Source: Zhengella sedimenti (GTDB lineage: Bacteria; Pseudomonadota; Alphaproteobacteria; Rhizobiales; Rhizobiaceae). Taken from it: DNA of 64,000 bases. Positions 20,099-29,156 of the stretch are shown here, in pieces. Position 1 is the first letter of the stretch. Each line of letters opens with the position of its first letter. The stretch is taken from positions 186,001 to 250,000 of the forward strand of contig NZ_JBKFFP010000004.1 in the NCBI RefSeq assembly GCF_046506625.1. Direction: 5' to 3'. A program made the position numbers and the translations under genes. The notes under the pieces are model-generated. The model was not told where the DNA came from and made no database searches. It saw only the letters and a program-made list of their open reading frames with translations.

Positions 20099-21047
20099 AT
20101 GCATGAAAAGGAAAAGCAGCTTTTCGACGGCTTCGTGCGCGGCTCGGTCAGCCGCCGCGACCTGATCCGCGGGGCTTGCCGCCCTCTGCGTCACGGCCGC
20201 AACTGCCAGCGTTCTGGTCAACGCCGCTGCCACCAAAGCCCTGGCGCAGAACGGATTCGACTGGAAGAAGCACGCGGGCACCACGATCAAGCTTCTCTTG
20301 AACAAGCACCCCTATACCGATGCCATGCTGGCCAACCTTGAGAACTTCAAGGAGCTGACGGGCATGGATGTCCAGTATGACGTTTTCCCGGAAGACGTCT
20401 ATTTCGACAAGGTCACGGCGGCGCTGTCCTCCGGCTCCACCGAATACGACGCCTTCATGAGCGGCGCCTACATGACCTGGATCTACGGCCCGGCCAGCTG
20501 GATCGAGGATCTCAACCAGTGGATCAAGGACGACAGCAAGACCAACCCCGACTACAATTGGGGTGACATGCTGCCGGGCGTGGTGAAGTCCTGCGCATGG
20601 AACGGCAAGCCGGGCGGCGCGCTCGGGTCCGATGACGCCAAGCAGTGGTGCATCCCGCTCGCCTATGAGCAGAACAACCTGACCTACAACAAGCGCGTCT
20701 TCGATTCCGCCGGCATCGCGGTCCCGACCAACCTCGATGAACTGCTGGAAGCAGCCGCCAAGGGCAAGGCCGCGATGAACGGCGGCTACGGCGTCGGCGT
20801 GCGGCCCTACGCAGTGCGCCGGTCAGGCGAGGGGCCTGCCGCGCGCGTACTCACCAACCAGTGGCTGGGCGACCAGAGGCACATCGCCGCCGCCTTCGCC
20901 AACGGGACGCTTGTGCTGGTGGAGCATGACCGCGCCAATGTCGATATCGGCGCGGAAATCCGCGTTGCCCTCGACCCGGCGGACCTGCACGTTTTCGATC
21001 CCGGGAGCGGGAAGGCCATCGCCCACGGAGCGGAACTGGCGGGATGA
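20099..21047 (+). pseudogene. Fused remnant of a sugar ABC transporter: binding-protein N-terminus joined to ATPase C-terminus
   Basis: The frame opens with a family-1 solute-binding protein carrying a Tat-like SVSRRDLI signal. One extra G in the GGGG at about 20172-20175 breaks the frame; restoring it gives a normal signal region ending ALAQNGFDW. From 20298 the protein continues as a binding protein (NKHPYTDAMLANLENFKELT) to about 20795. At GVR (20796-20804) it switches to the TOBE-type C-terminus of a MalK/UgpC-like ATPase (TNQWLGDQRHIAAAF, LHVFDPGSGKAI). The rest of the binding protein, the permeases and the ATP-binding domain are missing. The stop overlaps the kinase start. Confidence 0.85.
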
Positions 21048-22603
21048 CCATGGGCGGCGATCTCATCATCGGCATCGATGCCGGAACATCGGTCATCAAG
21101 TCGATCGCCTTCGACCTGTCGGGCCGTCAGGTCGCCGTGGCCTCGACGCCGAACCGCTACACGGTGCGCCCGGACGGGGCGGCCTTCCAGCCGCTGGCAG
21201 GAACCTGGGAGGATTGCGCCCGCACCCTGCGCGAACTGGGCGCGAAGGTGCCGGACCTGGCCATCCGCACCGTGGGTCTGGCGGTCACCGCCCAGGGCGA
21301 CGGCACATGGCTCGTCGGCAAGGACAATGAACCGGTGGCCGACGGCTGGCTCTGGCTCGACGCGCGCGCCGCGCCTGTCGTCCGCCGCCTGCGCCAGAGC
21401 GAGGCCGATGCGGCGCGTTTCGCGAAAACCGGCAGCGGGCTGAATGCCTGCCAGATGGGCACCCAGCTTGTGCGCATGAAGGAAATCATGCCCGAAGCCG
21501 TGGACAGGGCCGATGTGGCACTCCACTGCAAGGACTGGCTTTATCTCAATTTCACCGGCGTACGCGCCTGCGACCCGTCGGAAGCCAATTTCACCTTCGG
21601 TGATTTTCGCACGCGCCGATATGACGACGAAGTCATCGAGGCGCTCGGCCTTTCCGGCGAACGCCGTCTGCTTCCCGAAATCGTGGACGGATCCCGGGTC
21701 ACCCATCCCCTCAGCGAGGCGGCGGCAACGGCGACCGGGCTCAAGGCCGGCACACCGGTTTCGCTCGGCTATGTCGATGTCGCGTGCACCGCGCTTGGCG
21801 GCGGTATCTACACCGCCGGCGCCGAGGCCGGATGCACCATCATCGGCTCGACCGGCATGCACATGCGCGCGACGACACCGGACCGCGTCCATCTCAATGC
21901 CGAGCGAACGGGCTATGTCATGTGCCTGCCTGTCCCCGGCCTGGTCGCGCAGATCCAGTCGAACATGGCCGCCACGCTCAACATCGACTGGCTGCTGAAG
22001 GTTGCCTCCGGCCTCATGGCCGACATGGGCAAACCCGTCGACCATCGCGATCTCATCGCTCATATCGATCCTTGGATCGCCGCTGCGGAGCCGGGCAGGG
22101 GTCTTTACCACCCCTACATCTCCGAAGCCGGCGAGCGCGGGCCCTTTGTGGACAACGCGGCGCGGGCGAGCTTCATCGGGCTTTCCTCGTCGCACCGCTT
22201 CCCCGATCTGGTGCGCGCCGTCATCGAGGGTCTGGGCCTTGCCGCCCGCGACTGCTACGACGCCATGGGCGCCGTGCCCGGCGAAATCCGCCTGACCGGC
22301 GGGGCGGCGCGCTCGAAAGCGCTGCGCGCCATCTTCTCGGCCTCCGTCAATGCCTCCGTGCGGACATCGGCACGCGAGGAAGCGGGCGCAGCGGGCGCGG
22401 CCATGATGGCGTGCGTCGCCAATGGCGTTCATGAAACCATGGACGCCTGCATCGCCGAATGGGTGACGCCGCTTTTGGGTGAGGCCGAGGCGCCGGATGC
22501 CGCGCTGGCCTCGGTCTATGCGCGCACCTATCGCGCCTATCGCGCCTCGCGCGAGGCGCTGGCGCCCGTCTGGGCGCAGCTTTCCGAGACAGGAGACGAA
22601 TGA
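21044..22603 (+). CDS. FGGY-family carbohydrate kinase, erythritol-kinase-like
   Basis: 519 residues with the FGGY fold. The phosphate-1 loop is GIDAGTSVIKSIAFDLSGRQ; the adenosine motif is LTGGAARSKALRAIFSASVN; GSTGMHMR is the phosphate-2 segment. Overall it resembles EryA erythritol kinases of Brucella and rhizobia, and more distantly the YoaC group. It would phosphorylate a polyol or ketose with ATP. The erythritol assignment is not secure because eryB and eryC are absent. It overlaps the transporter relic by four bases and couples to the dehydrogenase gene. Confidence 0.82.
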   Translation: MTMGGDLIIGIDAGTSVIKSIAFDLSGRQVAVASTPNRYTVRPDGAAFQPLAGTWEDCARTLRELGAKVPDLAIRTVGLAVTAQGDGTWLVGKDNEPVADGWLWLDARAAPVVRRLRQSEADAARFAKTGSGLNACQMGTQLVRMKEIMPEAVDRADVALHCKDWLYLNFTGVRACDPSEANFTFGDFRTRRYDDEVIEALGLSGERRLLPEIVDGSRVTHPLSEAAATATGLKAGTPVSLGYVDVACTALGGGIYTAGAEAGCTIIGSTGMHMRATTPDRVHLNAERTGYVMCLPVPGLVAQIQSNMAATLNIDWLLKVASGLMADMGKPVDHRDLIAHIDPWIAAAEPGRGLYHPYISEAGERGPFVDNAARASFIGLSSSHRFPDLVRAVIEGLGLAARDCYDAMGAVPGEIRLTGGAARSKALRAIFSASVNASVRTSAREEAGAAGAAMMACVANGVHETMDACIAEWVTPLLGEAEAPDAALASVYARTYRAYRASREALAPVWAQLSETGDE

Positions 22604-23643
22604 TGTCCAGGACCGTCGCGATCATCGGCGACCATTTCATGCTGCCGGAGGTCTTCGAGGAAAAGATCTTGGCCGCCTGCGGCGACAAGGTGTCGATCCG
22701 CACCCGCAAGGACAACTGGCCCGATGAACCGATGGAACACGGCTATGCCGTGGAAGGCATGGACGGGCTGAAGGAATATTTCGGCACCGCCGATGGCGTG
22801 GTGGAGTTTGTCGGCGATGCCGAAATCATGGTGACGCAGCTGGCGCCGCTTTCGGCGGGGATGATGGACCGCTTGCCGAACCTGAAGCTCGTCGCCGTGT
22901 CGCGAGGCGGGCCGGTGAACATCGACATGGCGGCCGCGCGCGAACGCGGCATCACGGTCGTCAACACGCCGGGCCGCAATTCCACGGCCGTGGCGGAATT
23001 CACCATCGGGGCCATCCTGGCCGAGACGCGCAAGATCCGCGAAGGCCACGAGGCATTGCGCAAGGGGGTCTGGCGGGGCGATCTCTACCGCGCCGACGTG
23101 ACCGGCCGCGAGCTGAACGAACTGACGGTTGGCGTCATCGGCTACGGCAATATCGGCACCAAGGTGGTCAAGCTGCTGCGCGCCTTCGGGACGCGCGTGC
23201 TGGTCTGCGATCCCTATGTCCAGCTCTCGCAGGAGGACCGCATGGGCGGCGTGGAGCATGTCGGATTCCACGAATTGCTGGAGCGTTCCGACGTCGTGTC
23301 CATGCATCCGCGCGTGACCGAGGAGACACGCCGGATGATCAATGCCGAGACGCTCAAGCTGATGCGTCCGGGCACGATCTTCGTCAATACCGCGCGCGGG
23401 CCGCTGGTCGATTATGATGCGCTTTACGAGGCGCTCGACTCCGGCCATCTGGCTGGCGCCATGCTGGAAACATTCGCCGTCGAACCGGTGCCGGAGGACT
23501 GGCCGCTGCTGCAACTGCCCAATGTGACGCTGACGCCGCACATTGCCGGCGCTTCCGTGCGGACGGTCACCTTCGCGGCGGAGCAGGCGGCGGAGGAAGT
23601 GCGCCGCTACATTGCAGGTGAAGGCCCGCTGAACCGTTGCTGA
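22603..23643 (+). CDS. D-isomer-specific 2-hydroxyacid dehydrogenase
   Basis: 346 residues. The NAD-binding motif is GYGNIG in LTVGVIGYGNIGTKVVK. Catalytic Arg, Glu and His are visible in FVNTARGPLVD, MLETFAVEPVP and LTPHIAGASV. The family oxidises or reduces D-2-hydroxyacids such as phosphoglycerate or glyoxylate. The ATG at 22603 gives the better spacing (7 nt) from AGGAG than the ATG at 22600, which overlaps the kinase stop. The pairing of an FGGY kinase with this dehydrogenase recalls Bacillus yoaC-yoaD; the substrate is unknown. Confidence 0.85.
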   Translation: MSRTVAIIGDHFMLPEVFEEKILAACGDKVSIRTRKDNWPDEPMEHGYAVEGMDGLKEYFGTADGVVEFVGDAEIMVTQLAPLSAGMMDRLPNLKLVAVSRGGPVNIDMAAARERGITVVNTPGRNSTAVAEFTIGAILAETRKIREGHEALRKGVWRGDLYRADVTGRELNELTVGVIGYGNIGTKVVKLLRAFGTRVLVCDPYVQLSQEDRMGGVEHVGFHELLERSDVVSMHPRVTEETRRMINAETLKLMRPGTIFVNTARGPLVDYDALYEALDSGHLAGAMLETFAVEPVPEDWPLLQLPNVTLTPHIAGASVRTVTFAAEQAAEEVRRYIAGEGPLNRC

Positions 23644-23731
23644 AGCCGGTTGCCCGCCGGGAAAAGCCGGCAAGCCATCCTTAGAGGGGGGGGCCAAACC
23701 GCCGCCCGATACGTGCGACAGGACCAATGCC

Positions 23732-24793
23732 ATGACTGCCATTGCCAATGATCCGGAATTCCAGGCGCTGCGCGCCGTATCGGCCCGCGCAGGGGCGGAC
23801 CCGCTGCTGGTGCAGGCGGCTGGCGGCAACACCTCGATCAAGCGCGACGGCATCCTCTGGATCAAGGCGTCGGGCACCTGGCTGATGAACGCGCTCAAGG
23901 ACGACATTTTCGTTCCGGTGGACCTGGAAAGACTGCGCGAGGCGGTGCGGCGTGATGACGGCTCGGCGGAGAAGGCGCAGGACTTCGTCTTTGCCGATCG
24001 CAATCCGTCGGGCCTGCGTCCCTCCATCGAAACCACGGTTCATTCGGCGCTGCCGCAGGACATCGTCATTCATGTCCATTGCGTGGGCACCATTGCCCAT
24101 GCGGTGCGGGCCGATGCACAAGCCGTCCTCGCCGAAAGGCTGGCCGGACTGGACTGGGCCTTCGTGCCCTATGTGAAGCCGGGGCTGACGCTGTCGAAAT
24201 CGATCGAGGCCGTACTGAAGCCCGAGACGCGAGTTATCATCCTGGGCAATCATGGCCTCGTTGTCTGCGGCGACAACGTGGCCGAGACGGAAGCATTGCT
24301 GGACGAGGTGCACAGGCGCCTGACCGATGAGCCTCGCCAGTCCGGCGCGCCCGACTTCGCGGCCCTGGATGCAGCACGCCAGGGCAGCAATTATGCCCTT
24401 CCGGCGGACCCGGTGAGCCATGGCGCGGCGACTGACTCCGCCGCGGCGGCCATGGCCGGGCAGGGGAGCCTCTATCCCGATCACGTGATCTTCCTCGGTG
24501 TCGGCTCGGTCTTGGCGGGCGAAGGTGAAACCGCTTCCGATGTCGCGGCGCGCTTCACCAGGGCCGGTCTTCCCGAGCCGGTTTCCATCCTGTTTTCGGG
24601 CAAGGGCGTGCTGATGCATGGCAGCGCCAACGCGGGTGCAGAGGCGCTTGCGCGCTGTCTCGCCGACGTGACCACGCGCATACCGGAAGGCAGCGCGCTC
24701 AACTATCTCAGCGCCGCCGAGAACGCCGAACTGCTTGACTGGGACGCCGAAAAATACCGCCAGGCGCTCAATCGCGACCGGGCAGGGGCGTGA
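23732..24793 (+). CDS. Class II aldolase/adducin-family protein
   Basis: 353 residues, longer than single-domain fuculose-phosphate aldolases (about 215). It resembles the aldolase part of RhaD-type bifunctional rhamnulose-phosphate aldolases. QAAGGNTSIKRDGILWIKAS is the substrate-phosphate region. Metal-binding histidines are likely in HVHCVGTIAHAV and ILGNHGLVVCG. A C-terminal extension starts around YPDHVIFLGVGS. It probably cleaves a ketose-phosphate made by one of the flanking kinases. Confidence 0.82.
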   Translation: MTAIANDPEFQALRAVSARAGADPLLVQAAGGNTSIKRDGILWIKASGTWLMNALKDDIFVPVDLERLREAVRRDDGSAEKAQDFVFADRNPSGLRPSIETTVHSALPQDIVIHVHCVGTIAHAVRADAQAVLAERLAGLDWAFVPYVKPGLTLSKSIEAVLKPETRVIILGNHGLVVCGDNVAETEALLDEVHRRLTDEPRQSGAPDFAALDAARQGSNYALPADPVSHGAATDSAAAAMAGQGSLYPDHVIFLGVGSVLAGEGETASDVAARFTRAGLPEPVSILFSGKGVLMHGSANAGAEALARCLADVTTRIPEGSALNYLSAAENAELLDWDAEKYRQALNRDRAGA

Positions 24794-24795
24794 CA

Positions 24796-26073
24796 ATGGC
24801 GCGCGAACCGCTCTTCGTCGGCATCGATGCCGGGACTTCGGGGGTGCGCGCCATCGCCATCGACGCGAAACAGCAGGTGGTTGCGCAAGGCGCGGCGCGC
24901 ATGGATGCCTTCGGCACCGACCACCGCTCGCCAAGAATCTGGCAAGCGGCTCTCAAAGCGTCACTCGAAAGCCTGTTCGCCACGGTCGATCCGTCATTGG
25001 TCAAGTCGCTCAGCGTCGACGGCACGTCGGGCACCATGCTGCCCGTGGACGCCGGCGGACAGCCCGTCGGCCAGCCGATGATGTACAACGATCCGGTGGA
25101 GGACGGGACAATCGTCGACGCCGTGGGGCGTGCCGCGCCGGAATCGAGCGCGGCCCGTGGCGTCAATTCGGCGCTCGCGCGCGCAATCGTGCTGCAGGGC
25201 GCGCCGGGCACCGTGCGCGTCATTCACCAGGCCGACTGGCTGGCAGGCCTGCTCTCGGGGCGCTTCGACCTGAGCGACGAGAACAACGCGCTGAAGACCG
25301 GCTACGATCCGGTATCGCGCCAGTGGCCGGACTGGATCGCCAGAACGGGCATGGCCACGGAGCGATTGCCGGCGGTCCTGGAACCGGGCAAGGTGATGGC
25401 GCGGGCAGGGGGCCGTCTGGCCCGCCAATTCGGGCTCGCTCCGCAGGCGTTGGTCATCGCCGGAACCACGGATGGCTGCGCCTCCTTCCTCGCAACCGGT
25501 GCGAGCCGGCCCGGCGACGGCGTGACCGCACTCGGAACGACGCTCACCATCAAGCTGTTCAGCGACAAACCGGTCTTCGCGCCGCAATTCGGTATCTACA
25601 GTCACCGCCTGGCCGGCGGCTGGCTGGCCGGCGGCGCGTCGAACACCGGCGGCAACGTGCTGGCGGCCCATTTCGCCAGCGACGAGATTGCCGCTCTGTC
25701 GCGGCGCATCGATCCGGAAACCGATACCGGGTTCGATTATTACCCACTCAGCAGGACCGGCGAGCGCTTTCCGGTCAATGATCCGGCCATGGTGCCCCGC
25801 ATAGAGCCGCGCCCCGCCGACGATGCGCTTTTCCTGAAGGCGATCCTCGAAGGCATCGCGAATGTCGAGGCGATGGCCTATGCGAAGCTCTTCGAATTTG
25901 GCGCGCCGGCGCTGGCATCCATCCGGACGGTCGGCGGCGGCGCGTCCAATCCCGTCTGGTCGGCCATGCGGCAGCGAAAGCTGGCCGTCCCGGCGCTTCC
26001 TGTCCTTTCATTGGAAGCAGCCTTTGGCACCGCTCTTCTTGCCATGCAGGGCGCCGGGCAGGGGCAGGCATGA
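24796..26073 (+). CDS. FGGY-family sugar kinase, D-ribulose-kinase-like (SePSK type)
   Basis: About 425 residues, shorter than the first kinase and of a different subfamily. GIDAGTSGVRAIAID, DGTSGTMLPVDAGG and PMMYNDPVEDG match the SePSK/XK-1 group shown to prefer D-ribulose in cyanobacteria and plants. TVGGGASNPVWSAMR is the adenosine segment. ATG at 24796 has AGGGG 7 nt upstream; a GTG at 24790 overlaps the aldolase stop. Two distinct kinases in one operon suggest two phosphorylatable intermediates. Confidence 0.83.
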   Translation: MAREPLFVGIDAGTSGVRAIAIDAKQQVVAQGAARMDAFGTDHRSPRIWQAALKASLESLFATVDPSLVKSLSVDGTSGTMLPVDAGGQPVGQPMMYNDPVEDGTIVDAVGRAAPESSAARGVNSALARAIVLQGAPGTVRVIHQADWLAGLLSGRFDLSDENNALKTGYDPVSRQWPDWIARTGMATERLPAVLEPGKVMARAGGRLARQFGLAPQALVIAGTTDGCASFLATGASRPGDGVTALGTTLTIKLFSDKPVFAPQFGIYSHRLAGGWLAGGASNTGGNVLAAHFASDEIAALSRRIDPETDTGFDYYPLSRTGERFPVNDPAMVPRIEPRPADDALFLKAILEGIANVEAMAYAKLFEFGAPALASIRTVGGGASNPVWSAMRQRKLAVPALPVLSLEAAFGTALLAMQGAGQGQA

Positions 26074-26930
26074 CGATGACCGGTAACGCCGCCACACGAA
26101 CTGCCAGTCTGCGCGATGTCATGGCGCGTCATGAAACGTTTCTGGTCGACCAGTTCGGTGTCCTGCATAACGGGACGAGTGCTTATCCCGGCGCCGTTGA
26201 GGCGCTTGCACGGATGACGGGGCAAGGACGCACGGTCCTGCTGCTTTCAAATTCCGGCAAGCGCGCGGCACAGAATATCAAGCGGCTGAATTCACTTGGC
26301 TTTTCCCCGGATACCTACAGCGCATTCGTCAGTTCAGGCGAAGTGGCCTGGCATCTGCTCAAGAGGGAACTGGAAAACGGTGACATGCAGAAAGGCGCGC
26401 GCTGCCTTCTTCTGGCGCGCGACGACGATCGGTCTGCCATCGATGGTCTCGGCTTCCGCGAAACCGACAATGGCGGGGACGCCGGCGTCATCCTGCTGTC
26501 CGGCAGCCGCGGCGACAGCTGGGCGATGGACGACTACCGCAGGCTCATGGAACCTGCCGCCCGGCGTGGCGTGCCGTGCCTTTGCACAAATCCTGACAAG
26601 ATCATGCTGACGCCCACGGGCCCGCATTTCGGTGCCGGTGCCATCGCCGACGCCTACGAAGCGATGGGTGGCACTGTCCGCTGGATCGGTAAGCCGTATC
26701 CCGAGATGTACCGCTTCGCGCTTGAAGCGATCGGCACGGAACCGTCGCGGGACGTCTGCTGCATCGGTGACAGCGTGGAACACGACATCGCCGGAGGGGC
26801 CGGTCTCGGCCTGTCAACGGCGCTGGTGCGTTCGGGCATCCTGGCGGGGATGGGCGCCGACGAATTCGACGCTTTGTTCAATGAACACGGCGCGCGGCCG
26901 GATTATCTCATCGACCGTTTCGCGCTGTAA
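26070..26930 (+). CDS. HAD-superfamily class IIA phosphatase (NagD-like)
   Basis: 286 residues. Motif I is FLVDQFGVLHNG, where the second aspartate of the usual DxD is replaced by FG; this is normal for one NagD-like subgroup. Motif II is LLLSNSGKR, and motif IV is CCIGDSVEHDIAGG. Residues GKPYPEMYRFAL supply motif III lysine. Such enzymes dephosphorylate small sugar phosphates. The start overlaps the kinase stop by four bases, so it closes the polyol operon. A detoxifying or terminal phosphatase role is inferred. Confidence 0.82.
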   Translation: MTMTGNAATRTASLRDVMARHETFLVDQFGVLHNGTSAYPGAVEALARMTGQGRTVLLLSNSGKRAAQNIKRLNSLGFSPDTYSAFVSSGEVAWHLLKRELENGDMQKGARCLLLARDDDRSAIDGLGFRETDNGGDAGVILLSGSRGDSWAMDDYRRLMEPAARRGVPCLCTNPDKIMLTPTGPHFGAGAIADAYEAMGGTVRWIGKPYPEMYRFALEAIGTEPSRDVCCIGDSVEHDIAGGAGLGLSTALVRSGILAGMGADEFDALFNEHGARPDYLIDRFAL

Positions 26931-26980
26931 GGCGATCCGGCGCCGAGGGTGACGACAGGCTCACGCGAACAGAAACATCA

Positions 26981-27008
26981 ATGTCGCATAAGATGGATTA
27001 TGGAACTT
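26981..27008. other. dif-like XerC/XerD recombination site candidate
   Basis: TGTCGCATAA, then a 6-bp GATGGA, then TTATGGAACTT gives two Xer-type half-sites around a 6-bp core. The inner bases CGCATAA and TTATG are the conserved ones in proteobacterial dif. It lies in a gene-free gap between a rightward and a leftward gene, as expected for a terminus site. This is pattern matching only. Confidence 0.45.
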
Positions 27009-27049
27009 AATGATGTCCGGATAGCGAGGAACCGCAGGCCCGGAACAAA

Positions 27050-27520
27050 TCAGCCCTTCAGGTCGGCGACCACTGCATGCGCGGCTTCCAGCAAGGCTCC
27101 GGTCTGCGCCTCGAAGACCGCGTCATGCGCGCCGGCCGCAGCCCAGACGGTCTCGAAACGCCGCAGGGTCTCGTCCGCGAAGCACGGGATCTCGATCTTG
27201 TGGCCGATCGGTGAAACGCCGCCAATGGCAAAGCCGGTCTGTTCGCGGATCAGGCGCGGATCGGCACGGCCAAGGCTCTCGCCAGCCAGTGCCGCAGCCT
27301 TGGCAAGATCGAGCGAATTGTCTCCGGCAACCAGAAACAGATAAAGCCGCTGGCTTTCCTGTCCCTGGAAAATCAGCGACTTGACGATCTGCGCGACATC
27401 ACAGCCGCATTGCTGCGCGGCTTCCGCCGCCGTGCGCGTGGATTCGCCCATGCGCCGCACGGTGATATCCATGCCCGCGCTCGACGCGGCCGCCTCGACA
27501 CGCGCTATGCTCTTGCTCAT
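27050..27520 (-). CDS. YbaK/prolyl-tRNA editing domain protein (Cys-tRNA(Pro) deacylase-like)
   Basis: 156 residues. TRTAAEAAQQCGCDVAQIVK and GGVSPIGHKIEIPCF are the YbaK/EbsC signatures, including the lysine in VKSLIFQ that is catalytic in E. coli YbaK. The family hydrolyses mischarged aminoacyl-tRNA in trans. It overlaps the stop of the metallo-hydrolase gene upstream by four bases and is the last gene of the minus-strand block. Confidence 0.87.
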   Translation of the reverse strand: MSKSIARVEAAASSAGMDITVRRMGESTRTAAEAAQQCGCDVAQIVKSLIFQGQESQRLYLFLVAGDNSLDLAKAAALAGESLGRADPRLIREQTGFAIGGVSPIGHKIEIPCFADETLRRFETVWAAAGAHDAVFEAQTGALLEAAHAVVADLKG

Positions 27521-28353
27521 TCCCGATTTCCTTCCAGCCCGTCGCCGCTGACCGGCAACTCCAGAACAAGCCCGTCATGGGCCGGTTCGACATTGTGCGG
27601 TGTTTCAGCCATGACCGTCGCATAATCCAGCGGCACATGCATGTGCGTCAGCACCGCGTGTTTCGGCCGCAATTGTTCGATCCACTCCAGCGCCTCGCCA
27701 AGCGAGAAATGACTTGGATGGCGCCGGTATTGCAAGGCATCGATGATCAGCAGATCGAGATTTACCAATCGTTCCAATGTCCTTTCCGGAAATGCTGATA
27801 CATCGGAACAATAGGCGAGCGGTCCGATCCGGAATGCAAGCGAGTGGATGTCGCCATGGACCTGGCGCAAGGGTTCCAAGGTGATCGGGCCACCCTCGCC
27901 CGTGATCGAAAACGGCTCGTAGTGGCGGATCAGGTGACCACGCAGGATCGGCGGGTAGGACGATCCGGCCGGTGTGTGAAAGCAGTAGCCGAAGGCCTCG
28001 ATCAGGCGGTCCATGGTCGCGTCATCGGCCCAGACGTTCATCAGCCGGCGCTGCGTGATGACATAGCCCCGCAGGTCGTCGATGCCGTGGATGTGGTCGG
28101 CATGGGGATGGGTATAGACCGCGCCGTCGAGCGTGTCGGCGCCGGCGCGAACCATCTGCTCGCGGAAATCGGGTCCGGTATCGATGACGACCCGCGTGAT
28201 GCCATTCGCACCGATCCGTTCAACCAGCGCCGAGGCGCGTGTGCGCCGGTTTCGCGGATTGTCCGGATCGCAGGCGCCCCAGTCGCCGGAGATACGCGGC
28301 ACGCCGGGCGACGAGCCGCATCCCAGGATCGTGAAGCGCAGGATATCGGCCAT
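27517..28353 (-). CDS. PhnP-like metallo-beta-lactamase-fold hydrolase
   Basis: 278 residues. Metal-binding motif THPHADHIHG is the HxHxDH of the MBL fold; a further His lies in VHGDIHS and another in THMHVPLDY. Its opening FTILGCGSSPGVPRISG matches PhnP-type phosphodiesterases. The ATG at 28353 is internal to a longer open frame. In Rhizobiales this gene regularly follows metG and tatD, so a role tied to phosphonate use is not implied. Confidence 0.87.
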   Translation of the reverse strand: MADILRFTILGCGSSPGVPRISGDWGACDPDNPRNRRTRASALVERIGANGITRVVIDTGPDFREQMVRAGADTLDGAVYTHPHADHIHGIDDLRGYVITQRRLMNVWADDATMDRLIEAFGYCFHTPAGSSYPPILRGHLIRHYEPFSITGEGGPITLEPLRQVHGDIHSLAFRIGPLAYCSDVSAFPERTLERLVNLDLLIIDALQYRRHPSHFSLGEALEWIEQLRPKHAVLTHMHVPLDYATVMAETPHNVEPAHDGLVLELPVSGDGLEGNRE

Positions 28354-28360
28354 GATGTCC

Positions 28361-29155
28361 TCAGAGCGCGGGCATCTTGGAGAACAGGCGCAGGCAATTG
28401 GCGGTAGTGGCATCGGCCAGCGCTTCCTCGCTGATGCCCTTGCACTCGGCCAGGACCCGCGCCGTGTTCACGACGAAGGATGGTTCGTTGCGTTTTCCCC
28501 GGTGCGGCGGCGGCGCCAGGTAAGGCGCGTCTGTCTCCACCAGCAGCCGTTCCAGGGGCAGGTCGCGGGCGATGTCGCGGATTTCCTGGCTGTTCCTGAA
28601 CGTCAGGATGCCGGAAAAGGAGACATGGCCGCCCAGTTCGATGCCGGTCTCAGCCAGTGCGCGGCCGGAGGAAAAGCAGTGCAGGATGAAAGGAAAGGCC
28701 CCCTTCCCCGTTTCCTCGCGCAGGATCGCCGCCATGTCGTCGTCGGCATCGCGCGAGTGGATGACCAGCGGCAGGCCGGTTTCGCGCGCCGCCGCGATGT
28801 GCTGGCGAAAACCAGCGGCCTGCGCGTCACGCGGTGACTTGTCGTAGAAATAGTCGAGCCCTGCCTCGCCGATGGCCACGCATTTGGAATGGTCCGCAAG
28901 CGCGACCAGATCGGCCGCGGTCACGCCGGTTTCCTCGCCGGCATTGTGCGGATGGGTACCGACCGAGCAGAAGACCGGGTCGTGGGCCTCGGCGATGGCC
29001 TTGATGGCATCGAAGCGCCGCACGCGGGTGGAGATCGTCACCATGCGCTTCACGCCGGCATCCAGCGCCCGCTGGACAACAGCCGCCCGCTCTTCCTCGA
29101 AATCGGGAAAGTCGAGGTGGCAATGGCTGTCGATGAGGACCGGCATTTGCGCCAT
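28361..29155 (-). CDS. tatD: TatD-family metal-dependent DNase/hydrolase
   Basis: 264 residues. The N-terminal DSHCHLDF supplies two metal histidines. GEAGLDYFYD gives the bridging acid, PLVIHSRDAD and FILHCFSSG further histidines, and LVETDAPYLAP the catalytic aspartate. TatD enzymes are Mg-dependent exonucleases. The start lies one base past the metG stop at 29157, so coupling is likely. Confidence 0.92.
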   Translation of the reverse strand: MAQMPVLIDSHCHLDFPDFEEERAAVVQRALDAGVKRMVTISTRVRRFDAIKAIAEAHDPVFCSVGTHPHNAGEETGVTAADLVALADHSKCVAIGEAGLDYFYDKSPRDAQAAGFRQHIAAARETGLPLVIHSRDADDDMAAILREETGKGAFPFILHCFSSGRALAETGIELGGHVSFSGILTFRNSQEIRDIARDLPLERLLVETDAPYLAPPPHRGKRNEPSFVVNTARVLAECKGISEEALADATTANCLRLFSKMPAL

Positions 29156-29156
29156 G

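Noticed and set aside
21044..26930. Assignment of the whole polyol locus as the erythritol (ery) operon
   Set aside because: Only the first kinase resembles EryA and the regulator resembles EryD in family; eryB, eryC and the isomerases are missing and other enzymes do not fit.
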